Positions 53,796 through 63,006 of a stretch of DNA of 64,000 nt are shown one piece after another (positions within the stretch are counted from its first letter, which is position 1; each line of letters begins with the position of its first letter). The notes under the pieces were generated by a model. That model ran no database searches, had not been told where the DNA came from, and saw only the letters and a list, made by a program, of their open reading frames with translations. A program made the position numbers and the translations under genes. Source of the DNA: Candidatus Saccharimonadota bacterium (GTDB lineage: Bacteria > Patescibacteriota > Saccharimonadia > Saccharimonadales > Saccharimonadaceae); NCBI GenBank assembly GCA_017513905.1, contig JAFWMR010000010.1, positions 124,001-188,000 of the forward strand, given 5' to 3'.

Positions 53796-56700
53796 AATCG
53801 AAAACCGATTCCGGTCGTATCTTCTTTACTGAAGGCGACCAAGCTCTTCCTATTCCTGATTTGATCGCGCATCAAAAGGATTCATGGGAAGATTTCGTCA
53901 AATCCGGTCTTCGCGAAGTTTTTACTGAGCTCAATCCTATTGAGGATTACACTCGCCAAAAACTCGCTCTCCGGTTCAAAGATTATTACTTTAAAGAACC
54001 ATCCGAGACGGTTGCTGAGGCTAAGTATAACTTAACCACCTATGATGCACCTCTTCATGTCATCGTCGAGCTAGAAAACAAAGTCACCGGCGAGAAGAAA
54101 GAGCAAGATATCTTCTTTGGAGACTATCCGTGGATGACCGATCGCGCTACCTTTATTATTAACGGTACAGAGCGCGTCATTGTTTCCCAGCTTATTCGTT
54201 CCGCAGGTGTTTTCTTTACCGCTGACCACATTGGCGAAAGAAACTACTACGGAGCTAAGGTTATCCCTGGCCGTGGTGCATGGCTCGAATTCGAGACTAG
54301 CGCAACCGGCGCTATTTATGTCAAAATCGACCGCCGACGTAAAATCCCAGTCACCACTCTTCTTCGTGCCCTTGGCGTTTCTAAGAACAGCGATATCAAA
54401 GCCAAGTTCGAACAACTTGGTGAAGACGGGCTCTCTTACATCGATGCAACCCTAGAAAAAGACACTTCTCGTGGACAATCGGAAGCTCTCATTGAGGTTT
54501 ACCGCCGTCTCCGTCCAGGCGACCTAGCTACTGTAGAAAACGCAAAAGACATGATCGAGCGCACCTTCTTTGATTACAAACGCTACGATTACTCTCGCGT
54601 TGGTCGCTTCAAGATTAACCAACGCCTTGGCTTCGATACACCAAATGATTCCGAACATCGCACATTGCAGATGCAGGATCTCATCGCTATCATTTCTGAG
54701 ATTATTCGTTTGAACGTCACCCAAGAGCCAGCCGATGACATCGACTCTCTTGCAAATCGCCGCATCAAACTCGTCGGCGAGCTCGTTCAACGCCAATTCC
54801 GCCTCGGCATGCTCCGTTTGCAAAGAAACATTCTGGATCGTATGTCTATGGCCAACCCAGAAGAAGTCACTCCTTCTCAGCTCCTCAACTCTCGCCCAGT
54901 TGTCGCTGCAGTTAAGGAGTTCTTCGCTTCTTCTCAGCTTTCCCAGCTAATGGACGAAACCAACCCATTTGCCGAGCTTTCACACAAGCGCCGCTTAAGC
55001 TCTATGGGTCCTGGTGGTCTTACTCGTGAACGCGCTGGCTTCGACGTCCGCGATGCTCACCCAACTCACTACGGCCGCATCTGTACCGTCGAAACACCAG
55101 AAGGTGGTAACGTCGGCCTTGTACTTAACCTTGCCACTTACGCACGAATTAACGAATACGGCTTCATCGAAGCGCCATATCGCGTAGTTAAAGACGGTAA
55201 AGTCACGAATAAAGTCGTTTACGTCGACGCTAGCGCAGAAGACGGTATGATTATTGCCGACGCCTCCGTCAAAATCGACAAGAACGGCAAGTTCGTCGAC
55301 ACTTATGTCTCTGCTCGCGTTCATGGTACACCTGCCCAGGTTGAGTCATCTCGTGTTACTCACGTTGATGCTGCCCATAAAGAAATTCTTGGTGTATCTG
55401 CCAGCCTTATTCCATTCGTAGAAAAGAACCGCGTCGACCGCTCCCTCATGGCCTGCGCCATGCAGAAACAGGCTGTTCCTCTACTTCGTACTAACGCTCC
55501 AGTCGTAGGCACTGGTATCGAAGGCGAAGTAGCCAAAAACCTCTCTCAAATTGTCTTTGCCGAAGGTGATGGAGAGGTCAAAAAAGCTGATGGCGTTTCC
55601 GTTATCGTCAAATACGCCGATAAATCTGAAAAAGAATACAAACTCACCCACTTCGAAAAGAACAACGACGACCGCTGCTACAATATGCGCGTCAAAGTCG
55701 TCCGCGGTCAAAAAGTCAAGAAGGGTGACGTACTCATAGAAGGCGCATCCGTCGAAAACGGCGAACTCGCTCTCGGTAAAGATTTGCTCGTAGCCTTCAT
55801 GCCATGGCGCGGCTACAACATGGATGACGCTATCGTCATTTCATCCCGCCTTGTCGAAGACGACGAACTTACCTCCATCAACATCAAAGATTACGATGTT
55901 GAAGTACGCGAGACTAAGCTCGGTCCAGAGCAAATCACTCGCGATATTCCAAATGTTAGCGAACACTCTCTCCGCCACCTCGGCGAAGACGGTATCGTCA
56001 CTGTTGGCTCTGAAGTTTCTACCGGTGATATTCTCGTTGGTAAAATCACTCCTAAAGGTGAGCAAGAGCTCTCCTCCGAAGAGCGCCTACTCCGCGCTAT
56101 CTTTGGCGAAAAAGCCAAAGATGTCCGCGATACTTCCGTCCGTATGAACGGTGGCACTGGTAAAGTTATCGGAGTTCGCATCTACACTCGCGAACAAGGT
56201 CACGAGCTCAAAGCTGGCGTCCTTATGCAAATCAAGATTTACGTAGCAGAAATGCGCAAGATCGACGTCGGCGATAAGCTTGCTGGTCGCCACGGTAACA
56301 AAGGCGTCGTCTCTCGTATCTTACCGGTCGAAGACATGCCGTTCATGGAAGACGGTACTCCAGTCGATATCCTATTGTCTCCAATGGGCGTACCAAGCCG
56401 TATGAACCTCGGTCAGCTCTTCGAAACCCACCTTGGTATGGCTGCTCGCGCACTTGGTTACAAAGTCGCCACCCCATCCTTCAACGGTGTTCCTGGCGAT
56501 ACAATCTCCAAGGAACTCAAGAAAGCCGGGTTTGCAGAAGATGGCCGCGTCCAACTTTATGATGGCCTCACTGGCGAACCATTCAATGAACGCACATCGG
56601 TAGGCGTCATGCATATGATTAAGCTTCATCACATGGTTGAAGACAAAATCCATGCGCGTTCCACTGGTCCATACACAATGGTTACCCAACAGCCACTCGG

Positions 56701-57214
56701 TGGTAAAGCTCAAAACGGTGGTCAGCGCTTCGGAGAAATGGAGGTCTGGGCACTCGAAGCTTATGGTGCTGCAACTACACTTCAGGAAATGCTTACCATC
56801 AAATCCGATGACGTTTACGGCCGTGCTAAAGCCTACGAAGCAATCATCAAGCACGAACCAATTGAAGGTCCGAAGCTTCCAGAAGGTTTCAACGTCCTAG
56901 TTAAAGAACTTCAAGGTCTCGGCCTTAAGGTTGATCTCCTTGATCACGGTGAAATGACCGACGCTTCCGACGTTATTGAAGAAACCTCACGTGAAATCGA
57001 AAAAGAAAAAGACGATCAACAAATCTACGCTCAACATAAAGAAGACACTGAACCTTCTATCACCGATCTAGACTCGGACGAAGGTGAAGAGACTCTTGAC
57101 GAAGAGGGTATGCAAATAACAGAGGGTGACGAATCCATGTCTGACGAAAGCGTCCTTGAGGACGAAAGCTTATCCGAAGACGATGGCGCCGTCGACCTCG
57201 GAGAGGAGTTCTAA
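53792..57214 (+). CDS. rpoB: RNA polymerase beta subunit
   Basis: 1140 residues starting at GTG with AAAAAAGGAA 6 nt upstream. Contains SSQLSQLMDETNPFAELSHKRR (rifampicin region, in parts), GPGGLTRERAGFDVRD, HPTHYGRICTVETPEGGNVGL, GRNVLVAFMPW-like DLLVAFMPWRGYNMDDA, and GDKLAGRHGNKGVVS. The tail after about 1060 is a long acidic extension. rpoC begins 1 nt after the stop. Confidence 0.97.
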   Translation: MKSKTDSGRIFFTEGDQALPIPDLIAHQKDSWEDFVKSGLREVFTELNPIEDYTRQKLALRFKDYYFKEPSETVAEAKYNLTTYDAPLHVIVELENKVTGEKKEQDIFFGDYPWMTDRATFIINGTERVIVSQLIRSAGVFFTADHIGERNYYGAKVIPGRGAWLEFETSATGAIYVKIDRRRKIPVTTLLRALGVSKNSDIKAKFEQLGEDGLSYIDATLEKDTSRGQSEALIEVYRRLRPGDLATVENAKDMIERTFFDYKRYDYSRVGRFKINQRLGFDTPNDSEHRTLQMQDLIAIISEIIRLNVTQEPADDIDSLANRRIKLVGELVQRQFRLGMLRLQRNILDRMSMANPEEVTPSQLLNSRPVVAAVKEFFASSQLSQLMDETNPFAELSHKRRLSSMGPGGLTRERAGFDVRDAHPTHYGRICTVETPEGGNVGLVLNLATYARINEYGFIEAPYRVVKDGKVTNKVVYVDASAEDGMIIADASVKIDKNGKFVDTYVSARVHGTPAQVESSRVTHVDAAHKEILGVSASLIPFVEKNRVDRSLMACAMQKQAVPLLRTNAPVVGTGIEGEVAKNLSQIVFAEGDGEVKKADGVSVIVKYADKSEKEYKLTHFEKNNDDRCYNMRVKVVRGQKVKKGDVLIEGASVENGELALGKDLLVAFMPWRGYNMDDAIVISSRLVEDDELTSINIKDYDVEVRETKLGPEQITRDIPNVSEHSLRHLGEDGIVTVGSEVSTGDILVGKITPKGEQELSSEERLLRAIFGEKAKDVRDTSVRMNGGTGKVIGVRIYTREQGHELKAGVLMQIKIYVAEMRKIDVGDKLAGRHGNKGVVSRILPVEDMPFMEDGTPVDILLSPMGVPSRMNLGQLFETHLGMAARALGYKVATPSFNGVPGDTISKELKKAGFAEDGRVQLYDGLTGEPFNERTSVGVMHMIKLHHMVEDKIHARSTGPYTMVTQQPLGGKAQNGGQRFGEMEVWALEAYGAATTLQEMLTIKSDDVYGRAKAYEAIIKHEPIEGPKLPEGFNVLVKELQGLGLKVDLLDHGEMTDASDVIEETSREIEKEKDDQQIYAQHKEDTEPSITDLDSDEGEETLDEEGMQITEGDESMSDESVLEDESLSEDDGAVDLGEEF

Positions 57215-57215
57215 T

Positions 57216-60200
57216 ATGGCTTGGGCAGATAATTACATTAGCGCCAGCGATTTCGACTCGATTCGCTTAAGCGTAGCTTCCGCCGCCGACATCTTGAACT
57301 GGTCTTACGGCGAAGTCACCAAACCAGAAACCATCAACTACCGCACCCAAAAACCTGAACGCGACGGCTTGTTCTGCGAAAGGATTTTCGGTCCGGTTAA
57401 AGATATTAATCCGCACGACGCTAAACTCAAAGGTGTTCGCTCTCGCGAAGCTGCCGTCGATAAAGAAGGCAACCTAGTCACTAAGAGCATCACTCGTCGT
57501 GAACGTATGGGGCATATCACCCTCGCTGCACCAGTTACACATATCTGGTTCATGCGCGGCACCCCATCCGCTCTTTCGATTCTTCTCGACCTAACCGTCA
57601 AGAATATCGAGAAAGTCATTTACTTCGCAACTTATCTTATCACTAGTGCTAAAGACGAAGAAATTGAAAAAGTTCTCTCTGATCTCGAAGCTCAAACTGA
57701 CGCTGCGCGCCAAGCCATCAAGATCCGCTACGAAAAAGAAAGCTCCGTCGAAGGTGCTGATGTCCGCGCCCTCGCTGAAGCTCAGACTAAAGAGCTCGAG
57801 GACCTAGAAAGCGACTACATCAAGCGCAAGACTATCCTCGAAAACTTCCATAAGGGTGCTGTCATCACCGAAATTGATTATCGTAACCTCCCAGAAGGTT
57901 ATGAAGATTTAATCGAAGTCGGTATGGGCGCTACTGCTATCAAGAAACTTCTTGATGAAATCGATCTCGATTTACTTATCAATACCTTAAAAGAGGAATC
58001 TGAAAACGCTAAGGGTCAGAAAGCCAAACGTATCATTAAGCGTCTTAAAACTCTCGAAGGTATGCAAGCTGCCGGCATTAAGCCAAATGATCTCGTCCTT
58101 ACTGTTATCCCAGTTATTCCTCCAGATTTACGCCCGATGATCAGTCTTCCTGGCGGACGCTTTGCAACTTCTGATCTTAACGATCTCTATCGCCGCGTTA
58201 TTAACCGTAATAATCGCTTGAAGAAACTTCTTGATCTCAACGCTCCAGAAGTCATCTGCCGCAACGAAATGCGTATGCTCCAGGAAGCCGTCGACGCACT
58301 CATCGATAACTCCGCTGCACACGGTAATCGCACTGCTGCTACCCAAAATGGTCGCCGCAAGCTCAAATCCCTTTCTGACCTCCTCAAAGGTAAGCAAGGA
58401 CGCTTCCGCCAGAACCTTCTCGGTAAACGCGTCGACTACTCTGGTCGTTCCGTTATCGTCGTTGGCCCAGAGCTAGAGCTCAATGAATGTGGTCTTCCAA
58501 AGCAAATGGCTCTTGAACTATTCAAGCCGTTCGTCATCTCCTGGCTCATTGGTCACGATCACGCCAACAATATCCGCTCCGCTGCTCGTATGATTGAAGC
58601 CGGCGAGGCAGTAGTCTGGGACGCACTTGACGAAGTCATTCAAGGTCGCTACGTCCTCTTGAACCGCGCTCCATCTCTACACCGTCTCTCCGTCCAAGCT
58701 TTCCAGCCAAAACTCATCGATGGTAAAGCTATCCAGCTCCATCCACTCGTAGCTTCCGGCTTCAACGCCGATTACGATGGTGACCAAATGGCCGTCCATC
58801 TACCACTCTCTGAAGCTGCTCAAACTGAGGCTCGCGAACTTATGTCCGCTACTAAGAACCTCTTGAAGCCAGCTGATGGCGCACCAGTTCTTGCTATTTA
58901 TCAGGACGTCGTGCTTGGTATTTACTACCTAACTTACAACAAGCCTGGTACTGAAGCTGAAAAAGTCCACGCATTCTCTTCAATTTACGAAGCCGAAATG
59001 GCTTATGACAAGGGCCTTATCGCCCTTCAAACGCCAATTCGCGTCTTCACTAAGAAGGAAATTAGAAATACTACCTTAGGCCGCGTTATCTTCAACGAAG
59101 TCCTTCCAAAGGATTATCCATACGATAATAATGTTCAGACTTCCAAGCAGCTTAAGAAGGTCATGGCCGATATCTTCGATATCTACGGTCCAGAAGTCAC
59201 TGTCAAGACCGCCGATGCTGTTAAGAATCTAGCATTCGAATATGAGACAATCGCGTCTGTTTCTACAGCTAAGGACGACTATCCAACCTATCCAGAAATA
59301 GCCGACTTTATCGCAGAAGGCGACGCTACTACCGCTCAGATTCAAGATCAATTCAACCAAGGCATGCTTACCGAGGAAGAACGCAAGAACCTCACGGTAA
59401 AAACTTGGAGAGGTATCGATGATCGCATCTCTACCTTCCTCAAGGAAAAACTTGCCGACCTCGACACCGATATTGCCGTCATGGTCAACTCTGGTGCTCG
59501 TGGCTCCGTCTCTAACATTAAGCTCGCCTCCGCCGAAATTGGTATCATGGTCGATATCAACAACAACGAAATCGAGCTCCCAGTTAAGAGCTCTTACAAG
59601 GAAGGCTTAAACACACTCGAATCCTTCATCGCAACCCGAGGTGCACGTCAGGGCCAGGTCTCTACGGCCCTCCGTACCGCCGACTCCGGTTACCTCACTC
59701 GCCGCTTGGTCGATGTCGCTCAAGACGTCTTCACTACCGACGAAGAAGCGTACGACCCCGGATTCACGGTTTACAAATCTGAAACTGAGCAAACTGGAAT
59801 TGGTTTCAAGTTCCGCATTTCCGGTCGCTACACTGCTGAAGCAGTCCCTGGCTACATTGAAGCTGATCAACTTATCACTCCAGAAATCGCTGCTCAAATC
59901 GAAGACGATGACAAGATCGAATCCGTCAAGATTCAATCCGTCCTCACCACCACAGCTGTCAATGGTGTTCCTCGCAAGGCTTACGGTGTTGATATGGCTA
60001 CTCGTGAGCTCGTCGAAGCCAACCAACCAGTTGGCGTCATCGCCGCTCAATCTCTTGGTGAGCCAGGCACGCAGCTAACCCTCGATACGAAACACGGCTC
60101 CGGTGTTGCCGGTTCCGGTGCTATCGCTCGTGGTCTTCCACGCGTCGAAGAGCTTCTCGAAGCCCGTACTCCTAAAGGCCAAGCATGGGTCGCTCCTATC

Positions 60201-61043
60201 GATGGCGTAATCGAAGCACATGAAGATGGCAACCACTTCATCGTCACTATTACTCCGGATAAAGGCGAAACCGTTCGCATTGAAATCGAAGACAGAAAAG
60301 CTAAGGTAAAAGATGGCGCCAACGTCAAAGCTGGCGATGTCATCGCTTCCAAAGCTAAAGGCGCAGAGCCAATCGTCGCCCCATTTGATGGTAACGCTCA
60401 ACTCGTTGACGGTGCCATCATCCTCGTCGGTGACGCCGGCGCTCCTGTCCGCGTCGAGATCCCGAACAGCGCCGAGCTAATCGTCAAGACCGATGATGTT
60501 GTCACCGCAGGCGATCGTCTCACCACCGGTTCCTTGAACCTCCAAGACCTCTTGCGCTACAAGGGAACAGAAGCAACTCAACGCTACATCATGAACGATG
60601 TTATGTCCGTCTACGCTGCTCAAGGTCACGAGATTTCTTCTAAGCACTTCGAAGTCATCATTCGCCAAATGTTCAATCGTGTCATGATTACGGACTCTGG
60701 CGATTCCACCTTCGTAGCTGGCGACATCATTGGCCGTGCCGCTGTAGAGAACGAGAACAAAGAACTCGAAGCGCTTGGTAAGACCCCAGCTACCTGTGAG
60801 CACTTGCTCCTCGGTATCACCAAGGTTTCCATCTGGTCCGACTCCTTCCTCTCTGCCGCATCCTTCCAGGATACAACCCGCGTGCTTATCAACGCCGCCA
60901 TCAACGGTCGCGTCGATCATCTCCACGGTCTCAAGGAAAATGTCATCATTGGTCGTAAAATCCCAGTCGGTACTGGCGTCAAACCACTTGATCACGCCTC
61001 GGAAGAACAAACTCCAACCGAAGCCGATCTCGAAGGCATGTAA
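57216..61043 (+). CDS. rpoC: RNA polymerase beta' subunit lacking both zinc sites
   Basis: 1275 residues. [20 protein letters not shown] (about 41-60), the active-site loop NADYDGDQ (about 516-523; usual form NADFDGDQ), [12 protein letters not shown] (trigger region) and [11 protein letters not shown] are present. The N-terminal zinc ribbon (normally four Cys after the FGP motif) is replaced by a Cys-free segment (about 63-100). At the second site the usual CxTxxGVCxKCYG reads [14 protein letters not shown] (about 910) and the upstream Cys is missing too ([11 protein letters not shown]). Start ATG 57216 follows GGAGAGGAG; a longer frame from 57126 overlaps rpoB and is rejected. Confidence 0.97.
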   Translation: MAWADNYISASDFDSIRLSVASAADILNWSYGEVTKPETINYRTQKPERDGLFCERIFGPVKDINPHDAKLKGVRSREAAVDKEGNLVTKSITRRERMGHITLAAPVTHIWFMRGTPSALSILLDLTVKNIEKVIYFATYLITSAKDEEIEKVLSDLEAQTDAARQAIKIRYEKESSVEGADVRALAEAQTKELEDLESDYIKRKTILENFHKGAVITEIDYRNLPEGYEDLIEVGMGATAIKKLLDEIDLDLLINTLKEESENAKGQKAKRIIKRLKTLEGMQAAGIKPNDLVLTVIPVIPPDLRPMISLPGGRFATSDLNDLYRRVINRNNRLKKLLDLNAPEVICRNEMRMLQEAVDALIDNSAAHGNRTAATQNGRRKLKSLSDLLKGKQGRFRQNLLGKRVDYSGRSVIVVGPELELNECGLPKQMALELFKPFVISWLIGHDHANNIRSAARMIEAGEAVVWDALDEVIQGRYVLLNRAPSLHRLSVQAFQPKLIDGKAIQLHPLVASGFNADYDGDQMAVHLPLSEAAQTEARELMSATKNLLKPADGAPVLAIYQDVVLGIYYLTYNKPGTEAEKVHAFSSIYEAEMAYDKGLIALQTPIRVFTKKEIRNTTLGRVIFNEVLPKDYPYDNNVQTSKQLKKVMADIFDIYGPEVTVKTADAVKNLAFEYETIASVSTAKDDYPTYPEIADFIAEGDATTAQIQDQFNQGMLTEEERKNLTVKTWRGIDDRISTFLKEKLADLDTDIAVMVNSGARGSVSNIKLASAEIGIMVDINNNEIELPVKSSYKEGLNTLESFIATRGARQGQVSTALRTADSGYLTRRLVDVAQDVFTTDEEAYDPGFTVYKSETEQTGIGFKFRISGRYTAEAVPGYIEADQLITPEIAAQIEDDDKIESVKIQSVLTTTAVNGVPRKAYGVDMATRELVEANQPVGVIAAQSLGEPGTQLTLDTKHGSGVAGSGAIARGLPRVEELLEARTPKGQAWVAPIDGVIEAHEDGNHFIVTITPDKGETVRIEIEDRKAKVKDGANVKAGDVIASKAKGAEPIVAPFDGNAQLVDGAIILVGDAGAPVRVEIPNSAELIVKTDDVVTAGDRLTTGSLNLQDLLRYKGTEATQRYIMNDVMSVYAAQGHEISSKHFEVIIRQMFNRVMITDSGDSTFVAGDIIGRAAVENENKELEALGKTPATCEHLLLGITKVSIWSDSFLSAASFQDTTRVLINAAINGRVDHLHGLKENVIIGRKIPVGTGVKPLDHASEEQTPTEADLEGM

Positions 61044-61052
61044 AAAACCTCA

Positions 61053-61079
61053 AAAAGAAGCCCTGCAGGGCTTCTTTTT
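61053..61079 (+). terminator. Terminator of rpoBC
   Basis: AAAAAGAAGCCCTGCAGGGC-type perfect palindrome continuing to TTCTTTTT. Confidence 0.9.
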
Positions 61080-61105
61080 GTTGGCCGATTTAAGCATAAG
61101 ATATA

Positions 61106-61154
61106 TTGACTAGATCAGTCATATATGCTATAATATAAACCGCAGTTAACTGCG
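61106..61154 (+). promoter_or_regulatory. Cassette promoter with palindromic 5' stem-loop
   Basis: TTGACT 61106-61111, 17 nt, TGC-TATAAT 61129-61134, then CGCAG TTAA CTGCG (61141-61154) at the expected RNA start. Confidence 0.75.
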
Positions 61155-61180
61155 ATCTTTAAAATGGGGGTGGAATCAAC

Positions 61181-61828
61181 ATGAAGAACTGGGAAAAGTA
61201 TCTGAAACTGGCAAAAGAACGGCCCGACCTGTTCACATCCGAAGGACTCGAAGTTATCCTGGACGAAGAAACTATCAAGAAGTACGAAGAGGAAACTGGC
61301 CGGGAAATCGGCATCGTCTACGAAAGCAAGTGGCGGTACCTGCTGGTGGATCTGGTACGGTGTTCTACGGGCAAGCTGTTTGCCTACGAGAGGGTGGTAC
61401 CGACGAAAACTGGCGGCGTAGCCGTGTTGCCGGTATATCATGGCAGCATCGTGCTGATCCGCGAATATCGCCATCCCATCCAGAAGTGGTGCTTGGAAAT
61501 CCCGAGGGGATTTGGCACACCCGGAGCTTCCGCGCTCCAGAACGCCGCCAAAGAGCTCTACGAAGAAACCGGCATCGAAGAGTGCAAGCTGGTTCACCTT
61601 GGACAGCTCAATACAGATACTGGACTGACTTCCGACCAAGTAGACCTGTTCCTGGCTGACGTCAAGGAACTCAGCATCTCCCTCACCGGGAAAGAAGAGA
61701 CCGAGGCTATCTCTCATATCCAGATCATTCCCTTCGAAAAAGTTCAGCAGATGATCGCCGATGGCGAAATCACTGACGGCTTTACGCTGTCTGCGCTCGG
61801 CATCTGGCAGGTCACTTACAATAACTAA
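61181..61828 (+). CDS. NUDIX hydrolase, ADP-ribose pyrophosphatase-like, with altered box
   Basis: 215 residues. N-terminal part (about 1-70) unlike any recognised domain, then a Nudix fold: GGVAVLPVYHGSIVLIREYRHP, the box GFGTPGASALQNAAKELYEETGI and QVDLFLAD. In the box the first Glu is Ala and the Arg is Lys, while the metal-binding ELYEE is kept. ADP-ribose hydrolysis is plausible but unproven. SD GGGGGTGG, own terminator, and about half of leucines are CTG (hand count), unlike rpoC next door. Confidence 0.75.
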   Translation: MKNWEKYLKLAKERPDLFTSEGLEVILDEETIKKYEEETGREIGIVYESKWRYLLVDLVRCSTGKLFAYERVVPTKTGGVAVLPVYHGSIVLIREYRHPIQKWCLEIPRGFGTPGASALQNAAKELYEETGIEECKLVHLGQLNTDTGLTSDQVDLFLADVKELSISLTGKEETEAISHIQIIPFEKVQQMIADGEITDGFTLSALGIWQVTYNN

Positions 61829-61842
61829 CACGCACATTGACG

Positions 61843-61866
61843 GCTCCCGCTACGGCGGGAGCTTTT
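61843..61866 (+). terminator. Terminator of the Nudix cassette
   Basis: GCTCCCGC/GCGGGAGC stem with TACG loop followed by TTTTT. Confidence 0.9.
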
Positions 61867-61901
61867 TACATCATATGATTCGGCGACAACCAGAGGTAAA
61901 C

Positions 61902-61977
61902 ATTGACTTTTTATACCGTTTATGCTATAATTAAGATGTAGTTTGATCGCGGCCTAGCCGTAAAACACAGATCAAGC
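61902..61977 (+). promoter_or_regulatory. Cassette promoter with nested 5' stem-loop
   Basis: TTGACT 61903-61908, 17 nt, TATAAT 61926-61931; outer stem GTTTGATC/GATCAAGC (61941-61948 and 61970-61977) enclosing CGGC/GCCG. The promoter part equals 34038-34071; the leader end (CACAGATCAAGCTCGA) matches the leader at 63702. Confidence 0.8.
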
Positions 61978-61996
61978 TCGAAAGGGAGGGTTTAAT

Positions 61997-62254
61997 ATGT
62001 TCGATCAGCTCAAGGAGACCGTAAAAAAGACCGTAGCCAACAATAAGGTCTACAAGGCCACCATGACCATCATCCCTGCGCGCGCTAGCGTCGAGGAAAT
62101 CGCCCAGGCCATTCTCCTGGCCGATGATTATCAGTGTAGCGTCTTTTATAGCAAAGCCAACCTGTTCTACCCCATCAAAAAAGCCATCTTGAATCGCCGT
62201 ATTGGCCACCTGAACTTCTGGACGGCCTGCGCCACCCATGCTATCGACATCTAA
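61997..62254 (+). CDS. Small soluble protein, unknown
   Basis: 85 residues, basic, with TMTIIPARASVEEIAQAILLADDYQ (in parts) giving a strand-helix pattern, and FYPIKKAILNRRIGHLNFW. No TM or known motif. SD AAAGGGAGGG placed 6 nt before the ATG. Own promoter and terminator. Confidence 0.6.
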   Translation: MFDQLKETVKKTVANNKVYKATMTIIPARASVEEIAQAILLADDYQCSVFYSKANLFYPIKKAILNRRIGHLNFWTACATHAIDI

Positions 62255-62275
62255 ATCACCATCTTAGAACCTTTC

Positions 62276-62304
62276 GCCCCGCTCCCCGAGCGGGGCTCTT
62301 TCTT
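62276..62304 (+). terminator. Terminator of the 61997 cassette
   Basis: GCCCCGCTC/GAGCGGGGC stem with CCC loop followed by TCTTTCTTTT; almost the same as the one at 62879. Confidence 0.9.
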
Positions 62305-62357
62305 TTACCTACATACCACATAAGTAATTTAAATTGTCAATCATTACAAAATACTTA

Positions 62358-62423
62358 TTGACATTTTACAAAAAGTATGCTAAAATACAAAAACAATGTC
62401 CTTAATGCTTCACGGCATCAGGA
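62358..62423 (+). promoter_or_regulatory. Promoter and 5' stem-loop of the micro-frame RNA
   Basis: TTGACA 62358-62363, 17 nt, TAAAAT 62381-62386 preceded by TATGC. Stem TCCT/AGGA and ATGC/GCAT (62399-62408 and 62415-62423) with a small internal loop. Confidence 0.7.
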
Positions 62424-62455
62424 GATTGAGTACATATGAGGGAGGAAAGTGAACC

Positions 62456-62482
62456 ATGCGTTTCACATCTGGTTTTATGTAG
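62456..62482 (+). CDS. Micro-frame 1, peptide MRFTSGFM
   Basis: Eight codons, ATG to TAG, with GGGAGG about 10 nt upstream. The codons for F, S, G and F match the second micro-frame at the amino-acid level while third positions differ (TTC/TTT, TCT/TCA, TTT/TTC). A short hairpin AGCG/CGCT overlaps the stop codon and continues past it. Very short, so translation is a hypothesis. Confidence 0.4.
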   Translation: MRFTSGFM

Positions 62483-62547
62483 CGTAACAACGCTTACCAA
62501 ACCTTAATCCACAACGCCTGATCTGGCGCCCTGCAAGGAGGAAAAAG

Positions 62548-62571
62548 ATGTTTGTGTCAGGTTTCACTTAG
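62548..62571 (+). CDS. Micro-frame 2, peptide MFVSGFT
   Basis: Seven codons, ATG to TAG, with a perfect AAGGAGG 6 nt upstream. Similar to micro-frame 1 (F-x-S-G-F-x-stop), and TAGCG followed by a GC(G/A)-type hairpin again comes right after. The perfect SD with no longer frame is hard to explain unless the short frame is read. Confidence 0.45.
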   Translation: MFVSGFT

Positions 62572-62878
62572 CGCATTATCTGCGTAACCCCTCTAGTTAA
62601 GAGGTGTGGGTTAGTAATTCAGTAAATTCAGGCGGCCACAATCGACCAGCCAGATGGCTCTTAGCATAGAGCTTGCCGGGGCTCGTCGTAGGCCCAATGC
62701 CGAATACTGTTTTACTCCTCTACGAATTTACGGCTGCCAGCCAAAACGCCGTGCGTCACCTTATCCACCGCCACATAGAGCCAGCATATTATAGACTGGA
62801 CATATCCGGCAAGGAAAGGTAAAAAAAGACGTCGTCCACAAGAGACGAAATCCAAAAACACCCACTTCCCATTTTTCA

Positions 62879-62904
62879 GCCCCGCTCCCTGAGCGGGGCT
62901 TTTC
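62879..62904 (+). terminator. Terminator of the micro-frame RNA
   Basis: GCCCCGCTC/GAGCGGGGC stem with CCT loop followed by TTTTCC. Confidence 0.9.
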
Positions 62905-62913
62905 CTTAATGTA

Positions 62914-62981
62914 TTGACTTTTTAACACACTTATGCTATAATATAAGTAACTTTAGCAACCCGTGGGAGGGGACCTAAAGT
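62914..62981 (+). promoter_or_regulatory. Cassette promoter with 5' stem-loop
   Basis: TTGACT 62914-62919, 17 nt, TGC-TATAAT 62937-62942, stem ACTTTAG/CTAAAGT (62950-62956 and 62975-62981) whose loop holds GGGAGGGG; a second SD AAGGAGG stands before the start. Confidence 0.75.
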
Positions 62982-63006
62982 ACATTTAAAAAGGAGGCGC
63001 ATCAGA

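Larger units (their letters stand above)
62393..62905 (+). ncRNA. About 510-nt structured transcript with two tandem micro-reading frames; identity unknown
   Basis: The gap between coding cassettes (62255-63006) holds one unit with promoter and terminator but no convincing long gene. It has several self-complementary segments: AACCCCTCT..AGAGG..GGTT (about 62588-62614), ACGGC/GCCGT (about 62732-62754) and GAGC/GGCTC. Two short frames with strong SDs lie in the first 180 nt. No tmRNA ACCA end, SRP or RNase P core motif was seen. It may be a dual-function RNA or peptide-encoding mRNA. Confidence 0.5.

Noticed and set aside
57126-57215. Upstream extension of rpoC into rpoB
   Set aside because: It overlaps the rpoB tail out of frame; ATG 57216 has a good SD and fits the family N-terminus.
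62654-62794. 46-codon frame starting MALSIELAGARRRP inside the micro-frame RNA
   Set aside because: No SD before the ATG, basic and Pro-rich without a domain, and it lies in segments that fold on themselves. Not excluded, but not supported.
62393-62905. tmRNA, RNase P RNA or SRP RNA
   Set aside because: GGAGGAAAG looks like a piece of RNase P, but the other conserved blocks are missing; there is no tRNA-like ACCA end and no SRP tetraloop motif.
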